From Sphingobacterium sp. (GTDB lineage: Bacteria; Bacteroidota; Bacteroidia; Sphingobacteriales; Sphingobacteriaceae), in the NCBI GenBank assembly GCA_030146225.1, contig JASLCA010000214.1:1-21499 (forward strand): DNA of 21,499 nt, given 5' to 3'. Shown here piece by piece: positions 1 through 7,253 of this stretch. Below the pieces are notes generated by a model. The model saw nothing but the letters and a program-made list of their open reading frames with translations, was not told the DNA's origin and searched no databases. Both the position numbers and the translations under genes were made by a program. Numbering within the stretch: position 1 is the stretch's first letter; each line of letters begins with the position of its first letter.

Positions 1-1944
1 ATAGGAGAATCTAAACTTGGCATAATTAATAGCCTTGGGCAAGTGGAGCTGCTCATTAAAGATATAGCTTAGCGATACCGATGGATAGAAGAAAGAGTTG
101 TTGGGCTTATTTAAGCTGGAGGTAATATCATTTCTACCCGTAATATTTAGGTAAAGTAGATCCTTGTAGCTCATGGCCAGCTCACCAAATGCACCCATTA
201 AACGGTATTTTTCGATTTCCGAATAAGGCGTTACGATTCGCGCATTTTGTAGACTAAACGAGGTTGGAATAGCAAGATCCCCACCTTCGGTTTCATTATT
301 AAGAATAGAACGGTCATAGAGCTCATGCCCCAAACGCAAAGTGCCCGAAAAATCCTTGCCCAGCTGTTTTGTTGCACTCGCAACAAAGGTACTATTGATC
401 GATCGGAAGCGCCTATTATAAAAGCCCACAAGGCCTAGTCCAGGCGCTGCATCTATCCCATTGTCCGACATGCTGTACTCGCCGGGAAGGCCTTGAAAAC
501 CAGGTGCGGTTGCCTTGCGCTCATCCCTATAGGTATCCAACCCTATTTTATAATTTAGATCCAACCAAGAGGTGGGCTTATAGGATGTTCCGAATCCACC
601 AATAAAGCGAAGTACATTATCCGAAAAGCGATTGGTCAAGGCCTGCCCTATGGGATTGATATTATCACTGGTATAGGATTTTACGGTACCATTCTCATGG
701 AATGCATCCCGAATATCATAGCGAGGCGACCAGTAGATCAATTGCTCCATAAAACGCCCGGCACGACCTCTAGACCCGCCTGAATTGTTGACATTCATAT
801 TGACCGAAAACTGCAACTTATCGCTTGTTTTAAAGCTGGTATTAATCCTGCCTTGCAGATTCTTAAAGTCAGTGCCCGGAAGAATTCCTTTCTGTTGGAG
901 CTGTGACAAGGATGACATAAAGGTAAACTGCTCCGTACCTCCAGAGAAGTTCAATGAATTACGAAATTGATTCCCTGTATTAAATGCATCTTCCAGTATG
1001 GAATAGAGCTTATCTGGATGTGTAGGGTCTAGTTTTTTCGCCTCTTCTACTGTGGGTCCAAAGCTCGGCCAAAAGCTTTCCGGGTCATATACCCCAGCCC
1101 AGCCAATGCTATATTTATTTTGTAGTTCAGGAAGTTTATTCGGGTTTTCAAAGCCATAAGCCCCCTGATAATTAAGCTTAATCTTTCCCTCCTTGCCGGA
1201 TTTAGTCGTGATTACTACCACTCCATTTGCGCCCCTAAGGCCATAGAGGGCTGTAGCCGCGCCGCCTTTAAGGATATTCATGGTCTCAATATCTTCCGGA
1301 TTAATATCCACCGCACGATTACTCATCCCGCGCTGATCTGCTCGACTTCCACTTTCGGAAGTACCGTTGTCCATCAATACGCCATCTATAACAAACAAGG
1401 GTTGGTTATCCCGCTTGGGATCCACCGAGTTTATCCCTCGGATCTGAATGCTCGCCCCCTGACCAGGCGCTCCACCTGTAGTGGTGACCGAAACGCCTGC
1501 GATCTTGCCCTGCATGGCATTGACAAGATTGCTTTGTTTGTTTTCATTTAAACTACTAGCAGACAATTGAGCGGCAGAATAGCCCAAGGAGCGTTCTGAC
1601 CTTTTGATGCCCATAGCCGTTACGACAACCTCTTCCAGTTGGGAATCTGCTGGCACCAGCATAATGTTAAAATTTGTCTCCGAACCAATAGGCACTTCCA
1701 TAGGCAGATAGCCAACAGCAGATATAATCAATGTGCCCTTTTTATCGGTTTTCAAGGAAAATGTTCCATTTGAATTGCTGGAGTTTGCTTGCTGAGTCCC
1801 TTTCACACGAATGGTTGCACTTGAAATGGTCTCCCGCGTTTTCGCATCGACAATCTTACCGCTGATATCCCGATCCTGCGCATAGCCTACCTGATGGGAT
1901 AAAACACTAGCAGCTATAAGACTAAAAAATAGCTTTCTTCTCAT
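1..1944 (-). CDS. SusC/RagA-family TonB-linked outer membrane protein (partial, 3' end off window)
   Basis: This is an outer-membrane TonB-dependent receptor that would import oligosaccharides or other large nutrients with a SusD-like surface lipoprotein. The frame is open from the ATG at 1944 to the left edge, giving 648 codons of a protein that is usually about 1000 residues. Residues 1-23 form a signal peptide ending GYAQ. Residues 25-100 look like the carboxypeptidase-regulatory-like domain typical of SusC (DISGKIVDAKTRETI...SAVGYLPMEV). EEVVVTAMGIKR at 104-115 is the usual linker into the plug. The plug spans roughly 115-250 and ends with the family hallmark ALYGLRGANGVVVITTKSG. The remainder is beta-barrel. 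A susD-like gene would be expected beyond the left edge. I saw no clear TAnnTTTG promoter in the 118 bp upstream. The substrate cannot be read from this part. Family assignment is very sure. Confidence 0.95.
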   Translation of the reverse strand, partial: MRRKLFFSLIAASVLSHQVGYAQDRDISGKIVDAKTRETISSATIRVKGTQQANSSNSNGTFSLKTDKKGTLIISAVGYLPMEVPIGSETNFNIMLVPADSQLEEVVVTAMGIKRSERSLGYSAAQLSASSLNENKQSNLVNAMQGKIAGVSVTTTGGAPGQGASIQIRGINSVDPKRDNQPLFVIDGVLMDNGTSESGSRADQRGMSNRAVDINPEDIETMNILKGGAATALYGLRGANGVVVITTKSGKEGKIKLNYQGAYGFENPNKLPELQNKYSIGWAGVYDPESFWPSFGPTVEEAKKLDPTHPDKLYSILEDAFNTGNQFRNSLNFSGGTEQFTFMSSLSQLQQKGILPGTDFKNLQGRINTSFKTSDKLQFSVNMNVNNSGGSRGRAGRFMEQLIYWSPRYDIRDAFHENGTVKSYTSDNINPIGQALTNRFSDNVLRFIGGFGTSYKPTSWLDLNYKIGLDTYRDERKATAPGFQGLPGEYSMSDNGIDAAPGLGLVGFYNRRFRSINSTFVASATKQLGKDFSGTLRLGHELYDRSILNNETEGGDLAIPTSFSLQNARIVTPYSEIEKYRLMGAFGELAMSYKDLLYLNITGRNDITSSLNKPNNSFFYPSVSLSYIFNEQLHLPKAINYAKFRFSY

Positions 1945-2062
1945 TTAATTAGGTTAAAAGTGTATACTGGTTAAGTAGGTCACAGGATTAAGATAGGGCT
2001 TTTATTTAAAATCTCAAGTAAAAATGCAAATGCTTTTGGAAATTAGCCTATAATTAAAAGCA

Positions 2063-2096
2063 AAAAGGGTGTTAAGCTTTATGCTTAACACCCTTG
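2063..2096 (-). terminator. Rho-independent terminator of ahcY
   Basis: A perfect 13-bp inverted repeat (2065-2077 with 2083-2095, core GGGTGTTAAGC / GCTTAACACCC) closes a 5-nt loop. Read on the minus strand it is followed by a T run (CCCTTTTTG). It lies about 30 bp past the ahcY stop codon and also separates ahcY from the SusC gene promoter region. Confidence 0.9.
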
Positions 2097-2123
2097 CTGG
2101 AATAGGAAGGTGCAGGACACAAC

Positions 2124-3440
2124 CTAATATCTATAAGCATCTGGCTTATAAGGACCTTCCACCGCTACTCCAATATAAGCAGCCTGTTCAGCTGTTAAGA
2201 CATCGAGCTCTACCCCGACATGAGCCAAGTGCAAGCGCGCCACCTTCTCATCCAAGTGTTTAGGCAGGGTATAAACTGCCTTATCATACTGATCGGTGTT
2301 TACCCATAATTCCAACTGGGCCAAGGTCTGGTTGGTAAAGGAATTGGACATCACAAAAGAAGGATGACCCGTAGCGCAGCCTAAGTTGACCAGACGCCCC
2401 TCTGCCAATAAGATAATATCCTTGCCATCTAGCGTATACTTATCCACCTGCGGCTTAATCTCTACCTTAGTTGCGCCATAATGCTTGTTCAACCACGCCA
2501 CATCAATCTCATTGTCAAAGTGCCCAATATTACAGACCACCGTCTTATCTTTCATAACTTTAAAATGCTCTGCACGAATAATAGCCTTATTGCCCGTAGT
2601 GGTCACAACAATATTAGCTTCCTGCACTGCATCAGCCATCTTCTTGACTTCATAGCCTTCCATAGCAGCCTGCAAGGCACATATAGGGTCTATTTCAGTT
2701 ACGATAACCCGCACCCCAGCAGAGCGTAAGGACTCTGCAGATCCCTTGCCCACATCTCCAAAGCCAGCCACTACCGCAACCTTGCCTGCTAGCATTAAAT
2801 CTGTGGCTCTGCGTATCGCATCAACCAAGGATTCTCTACAGCCATATTTATTGTCAAATTTGGACTTGGTCACCGAGTCATTGACATTGATAGCTGGCAG
2901 GTGTAAGGTGCCATTTTTCATGCGCTCGTATAGCCGGTGAACCCCAGTAGTCGTCTCTTCAGAGAGTCCCTTAATGCCTGCAATCAAGGCTGGATACGCA
3001 TCAAAAACCATATTGGTCAAGTCTCCCCCATCATCCAATATCATATTTAAAGGTTGTCGATCTTCTCCAAAGAACAAGGTTTGCCCAATACACCAATTGA
3101 ACTCTTCTTCGTTCAGGCCCTTCCAAGCATAAACCGAAATCCCCGCCGCAGCAATAGCCGCCGCCGCATGGTCCTGCGTAGAAAAGATATTACAAGAAGA
3201 CCAAGACACCTCAGCCCCAAGCTCCACAAGGGTTTCTATTAATACTGCCGTCTGGATCGTCATATGCAAACAGCCTGCAATACGTGCCCCTTTTAATGGT
3301 TTGGCTGCGCCAAATTCTTTACGAAGACTCATTAAACCAGGCATTTCCGCTTCGGCGAGCTCAATTTCTTTTCTTCCCCATTCAGCCAAAGTGATATCTT
3401 TAACTTTGTATGGGACATAGCTTGTTTCTACTGCTGACAT
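2124..3440 (-). CDS. ahcY: Adenosylhomocysteinase (S-adenosyl-L-homocysteine hydrolase)
   Basis: This cytosolic NAD-dependent enzyme splits S-adenosylhomocysteine into adenosine and homocysteine, which relieves product inhibition of methyltransferases and closes the activated-methyl cycle. The protein has 438 residues, near the family's usual 430-470. Visible family signatures include H59 in GCLHM, D136/D137 in LDDGGD, E161-E162 in SEETTTG, K192 and D196 in VTKSKFDN, the NAD-binding glycine loop GFGDVGKG (226-233), GHFDNEID, and the C-terminal tail KPDAYRY, whose Lys and Tyr reach into the neighbouring subunit's cofactor site in known structures. The ATG start lies 25 nt after a consensus promoter, so the leader is short. 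It is divergent from the bacilliredoxin gene, which also belongs to thiol metabolism. Identification is essentially certain. Confidence 0.98.
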   Translation of the reverse strand: MSAVETSYVPYKVKDITLAEWGRKEIELAEAEMPGLMSLRKEFGAAKPLKGARIAGCLHMTIQTAVLIETLVELGAEVSWSSCNIFSTQDHAAAAIAAAGISVYAWKGLNEEEFNWCIGQTLFFGEDRQPLNMILDDGGDLTNMVFDAYPALIAGIKGLSEETTTGVHRLYERMKNGTLHLPAINVNDSVTKSKFDNKYGCRESLVDAIRRATDLMLAGKVAVVAGFGDVGKGSAESLRSAGVRVIVTEIDPICALQAAMEGYEVKKMADAVQEANIVVTTTGNKAIIRAEHFKVMKDKTVVCNIGHFDNEIDVAWLNKHYGATKVEIKPQVDKYTLDGKDIILLAEGRLVNLGCATGHPSFVMSNSFTNQTLAQLELWVNTDQYDKAVYTLPKHLDEKVARLHLAHVGVELDVLTAEQAAYIGVAVEGPYKPDAYRY

Positions 3441-3465
3441 ATTTTGTGTTTTTTATAATGGTAAA

Positions 3466-3496
3466 CAAAAATACTTGTTAAACAGCTTATTTCAAA
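3466..3496 (-). promoter_or_regulatory. Bacteroidota-type promoter of ahcY
   Basis: On the minus strand TTTG (3496-3493) is followed after exactly 19 bp by TATTTTTG (3473-3466). This matches the -33 and -7 (TAnnTTTG) consensus of Bacteroidota primary sigma factors. The expected transcript start is near 3460, about 20 nt before the ahcY ATG. Confidence 0.75.
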
Positions 3497-3548
3497 GCGT
3501 CTATACAGCCTTTAGCATTAAATCTGACATTCAGTTGAGAGTATGCTC

Positions 3549-3579
3549 TTGACGACCTAGTAGAATAAAAGTATATTTG
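3549..3579 (+). promoter_or_regulatory. Bacteroidota-type promoter of the bacilliredoxin gene
   Basis: TTG (3549-3551), a 20-bp spacer and TATATTTG (3572-3579) match TTG-N17-23-TAnnTTTG. Transcription would start near 3585, leaving a leader of about 65 nt before the ATG at 3651. Its core elements lie 53 bp from those of the divergent ahcY promoter, so one regulator bound between them could affect both. Confidence 0.7.
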
Positions 3580-3650
3580 TATAGAATGTATGGGTAATCT
3601 AATTATTCAGCATTCTTGATGTTAGTATTTACGCTTATAATTAAAGAGAA

Positions 3651-4061
3651 ATGTACCCAGAATATTTAGTAGCACCTATGCGTCAAGAGCTTACTGATGC
3701 AGGATTTCAGGAATTAAAGTCAACAGCTGATGTTGATGCAGCCATCCCTTCAGAAGGCACAGTGTTTGTTGTGGTTAACTCTGTATGTGGATGTGCGGCG
3801 GCAAATGCGCGTCCAGCAGCTAAATTTGCAGTAGAAAACGGTAAAAAACCAGGTAAACTTGTGACTGTATTTGCAGGCATGGAAAAAGATGCCGTTGATA
3901 AAGCACGTGATTACATGTTGCCATACCCACCTTCATCCCCAGCAATGGCTTTGTTTAAAGATGGAAAATTGGTACACATGATCGAAAGACATATGATTGA
4001 GGGACGTCCTGCACAAATGATTGCAGACAACCTTATCGCAGCATTTGATGAGTATTGTTAA
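3651..4061 (+). CDS. BrxA/BrxB-family bacilliredoxin (YphP/YqiW family)
   Basis: This is a small cytosolic thioredoxin-fold protein of 136 residues, matching the family's roughly 140. The diagnostic motif is NSVCGCAAANARPA, with the CGC active site at C46-G47-C48. In Bacillus, such proteins remove bacillithiol from S-bacillithiolated proteins, and bacillithiol biosynthesis genes are known in many Bacteroidota. The conserved N-terminus (MYPEYLVAPMRQEL) begins directly at the chosen ATG, which supports this start; only a weak purine-rich stretch (AAAGAGAA) precedes it. The gene has its own promoter and a strong terminator, so it is probably monocistronic. Family membership is clear. Whether the partner thiol here is bacillithiol is inferred from the family, because no bsh gene lies in the window. 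I leave out a symbol since BrxA and BrxB cannot be told apart here. Confidence 0.93.
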   Translation: MYPEYLVAPMRQELTDAGFQELKSTADVDAAIPSEGTVFVVVNSVCGCAAANARPAAKFAVENGKKPGKLVTVFAGMEKDAVDKARDYMLPYPPSSPAMALFKDGKLVHMIERHMIEGRPAQMIADNLIAAFDEYC

Positions 4062-4086
4062 TCAATTTATTTTGATTTTTGAATCT

Positions 4087-4121
4087 AAAGGCTCTCCTAT
4101 TGTTTTAGGAGAGCCTTTTTC
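4087..4121 (+). terminator. Rho-independent terminator of the bacilliredoxin gene
   Basis: A perfect 13-bp stem (4087-4099 with 4106-4118, AAAGGCTCTCCTA / TAGGAGAGCCTTT) encloses a 6-nt loop and runs into TTTTT. It starts 26 nt after the stop codon. Confidence 0.93.
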
Positions 4122-4184
4122 GTATATTCAACCTGAATAAAGCGGTGCTAGGTAAGCGCCCATAGCTTTATTTATAAGAAATAA

Positions 4185-4192
4185 TATTTTTG
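4185..4192 (+). promoter_or_regulatory. Candidate -7 element of the amidohydrolase gene
   Basis: TATTTTTG fits TAnnTTTG and lies 41 bp before the ATG at 4234. No TTG is found at the expected distance upstream, so this is only half a promoter match. Confidence 0.4.
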
Positions 4193-4233
4193 CCTATTCC
4201 AGAAATTCTAGCCAACTTTAAGCTTAAATCCAT

Positions 4234-5880
4234 ATGCACATGAAACTAACCAGACTGCTCGCTTTTTTTAGCGCCTGCTTCCTCCTATTCAGCTGTACAA
4301 CCAATAAAGAAGTGGATCTTATCGTTTTCAATGCCAAGATTTACACGGTTGATTCCGTCTTTTCCAATGCGGAGGCAGTAGCTGTTAAGAATGGTATTTT
4401 TATTGACATTGGTACAAGCACAGATATCCAAGCTAAATATAGCGCCAAGGAGACTATAGACGCGAAAGGTAAAGCGCTTTACCCAGGCCTTTATGATGCA
4501 CATGCACACTTTTTTATGCTGGCTGACCTGCTGGAGCAGGTTGATCTTAATGGCTGTAAATCCATTAATGAAGTTGTGGCACGCCTGCAAGACTACCAAA
4601 AAGAATTTCCAGATAAAAAATGGATTGTTGGGGGCGGCTGGGACCAAAACCTATGGCCTGACAAGGCTTTCCCAACAAAGGATAGCCTCGATAAATACTT
4701 CCCCGAAACGCCTGTCTACCTCTCCCGCGTAGACTATCATGCTGCTGTAGCCAATACCGCAGCCTTAAAGTTTGCTAAGCTTGACAGCCTGACTGTGGTA
4801 GAAGGGGGGCTTATTATGATGGATAGCTTAAACAATCCAAATGGACTACTAATCGACAATGCAATGGCCCTTGTGGCAAAGTACATTCCGATTAGCAAAG
4901 AAGAAGCCTTATTAAAAAGCCTTCAACGTGCGCAGGACTCCTTATTTTCAGTTGGATTAACATCCATAGTAGACGCAGGCCTATCTACGGATCAACTCGA
5001 AGATTTAAAGAAGTTCTATCAGAAAAACGCTTTAAAGATTCGTGATTACGCCATGATAGCAGGCAACCCACATAGTATTGAGCAATATATAAAGGACGGC
5101 TTTGTAGATACGGAGCGCCTCTCTATTCGCTCCGTTAAACTAATGGCTGATGGGGCCTTGGGCTCTCGGGGCGCGTGCTTATTAGACCATTATCACGATG
5201 CTCCTTCAAGGGGCTTCTTATTACATAGTCCTGAGGAGTTTGATCGGGTTATTAAAAAACTAGCCAACAGCGACTTTCAGGTAAATACGCATGCTATTGG
5301 GGATTCGGCAAACCGATTGATTCTGGATACCTATGGAAAATACTTAAAAGACAACAAGAAGCGGAGATGGCGCATTGAGCATGCACAGATTATTGATTCT
5401 GCTGACTTTGACAAATTTGCCAAATACGATATTATTCCTTCCGTACAGCCTACCCACGCTACATCTGACATGTATTGGGCAGAAGAGCGCTTAGGAGCGG
5501 AGCGGATGAAGGGCGCCTATGCCTACAAGACGCTACTCGCACAGTATGGCATGCTTGCCTTGGGAAGTGACTTCCCGGTAGAGCACTTCAATCCCTTGTA
5601 TGGATTTCATGCCGTGGTAGCAAGGGTTGACAATGCAGGCTACCCACAGGGCGGATTCCGTATGGAAGAGGCCATTAGTAGGGCGGATGCACTGCGAGGC
5701 ATGACTATCTGGGCTGCCTACTCCTGCTTTCAGGAAAAGAAGCGGGGGAGTATAGAGCGCGGCAAGGATGCTGACTTTGTGATTCTTGACGAGGATATTA
5801 TGACAGCTCCCAATGAGCGATTAAGGCATATTAAAACATTAAGAACTGTGATAGCAGGGGAAACTGTCTTCTTAAGATAG
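4234..5880 (+). CDS. Amidohydrolase-family lipoprotein (YtcJ-like, Amidohydrolase_3)
   Basis: This is a metal-dependent hydrolase of the amidohydrolase superfamily, 548 residues, of the YtcJ / N-substituted formamide deformylase-like branch. The start carries a lipoprotein signal with lipobox LFSC (C21), so the protein probably sits on the periplasmic or outer-membrane face. An in-frame ATG at 4240 (MKLTRLLAFF) would give a more usual signal peptide, so the true start may be two codons later. Metal-site residues visible in order are H90 and H92 in YDAHAHF, probable bridging carbamylated K302 in KLMADGALGSRGA, H353 in NTHAIGD, H383 in RIEHAQI, and D446 in LGSDFPVE. All parts of the fold appear intact, so it is likely active. 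The natural substrate is unknown for most of this branch, and the neighbours do not suggest one. Confidence 0.88.
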   Translation: MHMKLTRLLAFFSACFLLFSCTTNKEVDLIVFNAKIYTVDSVFSNAEAVAVKNGIFIDIGTSTDIQAKYSAKETIDAKGKALYPGLYDAHAHFFMLADLLEQVDLNGCKSINEVVARLQDYQKEFPDKKWIVGGGWDQNLWPDKAFPTKDSLDKYFPETPVYLSRVDYHAAVANTAALKFAKLDSLTVVEGGLIMMDSLNNPNGLLIDNAMALVAKYIPISKEEALLKSLQRAQDSLFSVGLTSIVDAGLSTDQLEDLKKFYQKNALKIRDYAMIAGNPHSIEQYIKDGFVDTERLSIRSVKLMADGALGSRGACLLDHYHDAPSRGFLLHSPEEFDRVIKKLANSDFQVNTHAIGDSANRLILDTYGKYLKDNKKRRWRIEHAQIIDSADFDKFAKYDIIPSVQPTHATSDMYWAEERLGAERMKGAYAYKTLLAQYGMLALGSDFPVEHFNPLYGFHAVVARVDNAGYPQGGFRMEEAISRADALRGMTIWAAYSCFQEKKRGSIERGKDADFVILDEDIMTAPNERLRHIKTLRTVIAGETVFLR

Positions 5881-5898
5881 TCTCCCAGCTGTAGGCCA

Positions 5899-5940
5899 TT
5901 AAAAAAGCCATTATCCGCTATCGGATAATGGCTTTTTTAA
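5899..5940. terminator. Bidirectional terminator shared by the amidohydrolase gene and lipA
   Basis: A long perfect inverted repeat (5901-5917 with 5922-5938, core GCCATTATCCG / CGGATAATGGC) has a 4-nt loop and is flanked by A6 on one side and T6 on the other. Either strand gives a stem followed by a U run. It sits 20 bp after the amidohydrolase stop and about 16 bp after the lipA stop on the opposite strand. Confidence 0.93.
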
Positions 5941-5955
5941 GTATATATATGCGAC

Positions 5956-6837
5956 TTACTGCATGTCAAATAAATGCTTCTCTGCATGATACGAGGAACG
6001 AACTAAAGGCCCAGATTCCACATATTTAAAGCCCATCTCTAGTCCGATCTGTTTGTATTTCTCAAACTGCGCAGGGGTTACCCACTCAATAACTGGGTGA
6101 TGTGCTTTTGAAGGCTGTAAGTACTGACCAATAGTCAAGATATCAACCCCTACATTGTACAAGTCTTGCATCGCCTCTATCACATCCGCTTCTGTCTCTC
6201 CAAAGCCTAGCATAATGCCAGATTTTGTACGTAGACCAGCTTCTGAGATACGTCTTAAACACTCCAACGAGCGATCGTATTTAGCTTGAATACGCACCTC
6301 ACGTGTTAAACGACGTACAGTCTCTAAGTTGTGTGACACAACCTCTGGACGTACTGCAATAATACGTTCTAGGTTTTCCCATTGACCTTTAAAGTCTGGG
6401 ATAAGCGTCTCCAAGGTAGTCTCTGGACTCTCCCGACGAATAGCATTAATGGTTTCAGCCCAAATAATAGAACCGCCATCCTTTAAGTCATCCCGGTCAA
6501 CCGAGGTAATTACACAGTGCTTAACCTGCATTAACTTCACAGATTCGGCTACCCGATTGGGTTCATCTAACTCTACTGCCAAAGGTCTTCCTGTAGCTAC
6601 CGCACAAAAAGAACAAGAACGCGTACAGATATTTCCCAAAATCATAAACGTTGCCGTTCCAGCTCCCCAACACTCACCCATATTAGGGCAATTACCACTC
6701 TCACATATCGTATGCAACTTATGTTCATCCACAAGGCTTCGCACATGACGATATTCTTTACCTACAGGCAACTTCACACGCAACCAATCTGGCTTACGTT
6801 GAGTTGGGGTTACCGGAATTACTGGAAGTTCAATCAT
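5956..6837 (-). CDS. lipA: Lipoyl synthase (radical SAM)
   Basis: LipA inserts two sulfur atoms into the octanoyl chain bound to the lipoyl domains of 2-oxoacid dehydrogenases and the glycine cleavage H protein. The protein has 293 residues, a normal length. It shows both iron-sulfur cluster motifs: C45-X4-C50-X5-C56 (CESGNCPNMGEC) for the auxiliary cluster that is the sulfur donor, and C71-X3-C75-X2-C78 (CTRSCSFC) for the radical-SAM cluster. The C-terminal RSSY motif (280-283) supplies the serine ligand of the auxiliary cluster. VITSVDRDDLKDGG is another family signature. The ATG at 6837 fits the conserved start of related proteins. No lipB is next to it. A -7-like element lies only 4 nt upstream, so the mRNA may be leaderless. 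Confidence 0.98.
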   Translation of the reverse strand: MIELPVIPVTPTQRKPDWLRVKLPVGKEYRHVRSLVDEHKLHTICESGNCPNMGECWGAGTATFMILGNICTRSCSFCAVATGRPLAVELDEPNRVAESVKLMQVKHCVITSVDRDDLKDGGSIIWAETINAIRRESPETTLETLIPDFKGQWENLERIIAVRPEVVSHNLETVRRLTREVRIQAKYDRSLECLRRISEAGLRTKSGIMLGFGETEADVIEAMQDLYNVGVDILTIGQYLQPSKAHHPVIEWVTPAQFEKYKQIGLEMGFKYVESGPLVRSSYHAEKHLFDMQ

Positions 6838-6841
6838 GGCA

Positions 6842-6875
6842 CAAAGTTAATGAATATTTGCATAGCCCCTATCAA
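6842..6875 (-). promoter_or_regulatory. Candidate promoter of lipA, very close to the start codon
   Basis: Minus-strand TTG (6875-6873), a 23-bp spacer and TAACTTTG (6849-6842) fit the loose Bacteroidota consensus. The last G is 4 nt from the ATG, so transcription would begin at or next to the start codon. The spacer is at the upper limit, so the call is tentative. Confidence 0.4.
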
Positions 6876-6929
6876 TTAATTTGTTAATCCTATCTCATAA
6901 AAGCTGGATATTTACCCTAACAGTTAATT

Positions 6930-7169
6930 TCAAGCTGCTAAGGAATTTAATTTAAGGGATTGACTAGCATCCCTCCTTTGTTGGTTTAACAAATCAACGT
7001 AAAGAGAAGAGTGACTAACGCGAAATTTATCCCATACCCCTACTTTAGCGGTCTGTACTTTATTTTTCAGCAAAGGTCCTATTGAATATTTAAATAATTC
7101 AAGGACTAGGCATTGGATACGCCTTAAACAGGCGTATTCTAAAATTAACATACGGCTGTCAAAACTCAC
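6930..7169. other. Hairpin-rich intergenic stretch, function unknown
   Basis: The 416-bp gap between lipA and the GH20 gene (6838-7253) has no gene I can support. A 79-codon open frame lies on the minus strand (7169-6930). It has no recognisable domain, signal or ribosome site, and I do not accept it as a gene. The same stretch holds four short inverted repeats: AGGGAT/ATCCCT (6955-6974); GTTGGTTT/AAATCAAC with one G-U pair (6980-6998); GTCC plus TTGAAT / ATTCAA plus GGAC (7076-7106); and ATACGCCT/AGGCGTAT with a 5-nt loop (7117-7137). None is followed by a long T run, so they do not look like terminators. It may be a small structured RNA or the remains of a mobile element, or chance in AT-rich DNA. 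Confidence 0.35.
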
Positions 7170-7253
7170 TTAATCTAGCTTTTTCAAACAAATACAAGAC
7201 ATATGATGTTAAAATAAATGATGATATTTGCCTCGTAATCTATTCAAAATTAT

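Noticed and set aside
4285..4647. A 120-codon open frame on the minus strand inside the amidohydrolase gene
   Set aside because: It lies wholly opposite conserved coding sequence, including the HxH metal motif, and its translation has no family features.
6930..7169. A 79-codon open frame on the minus strand as a protein gene
   Set aside because: No recognisable domain, signal sequence, promoter or ribosome site, and it overlaps several hairpins. Kept only as a note on the intergenic stretch.
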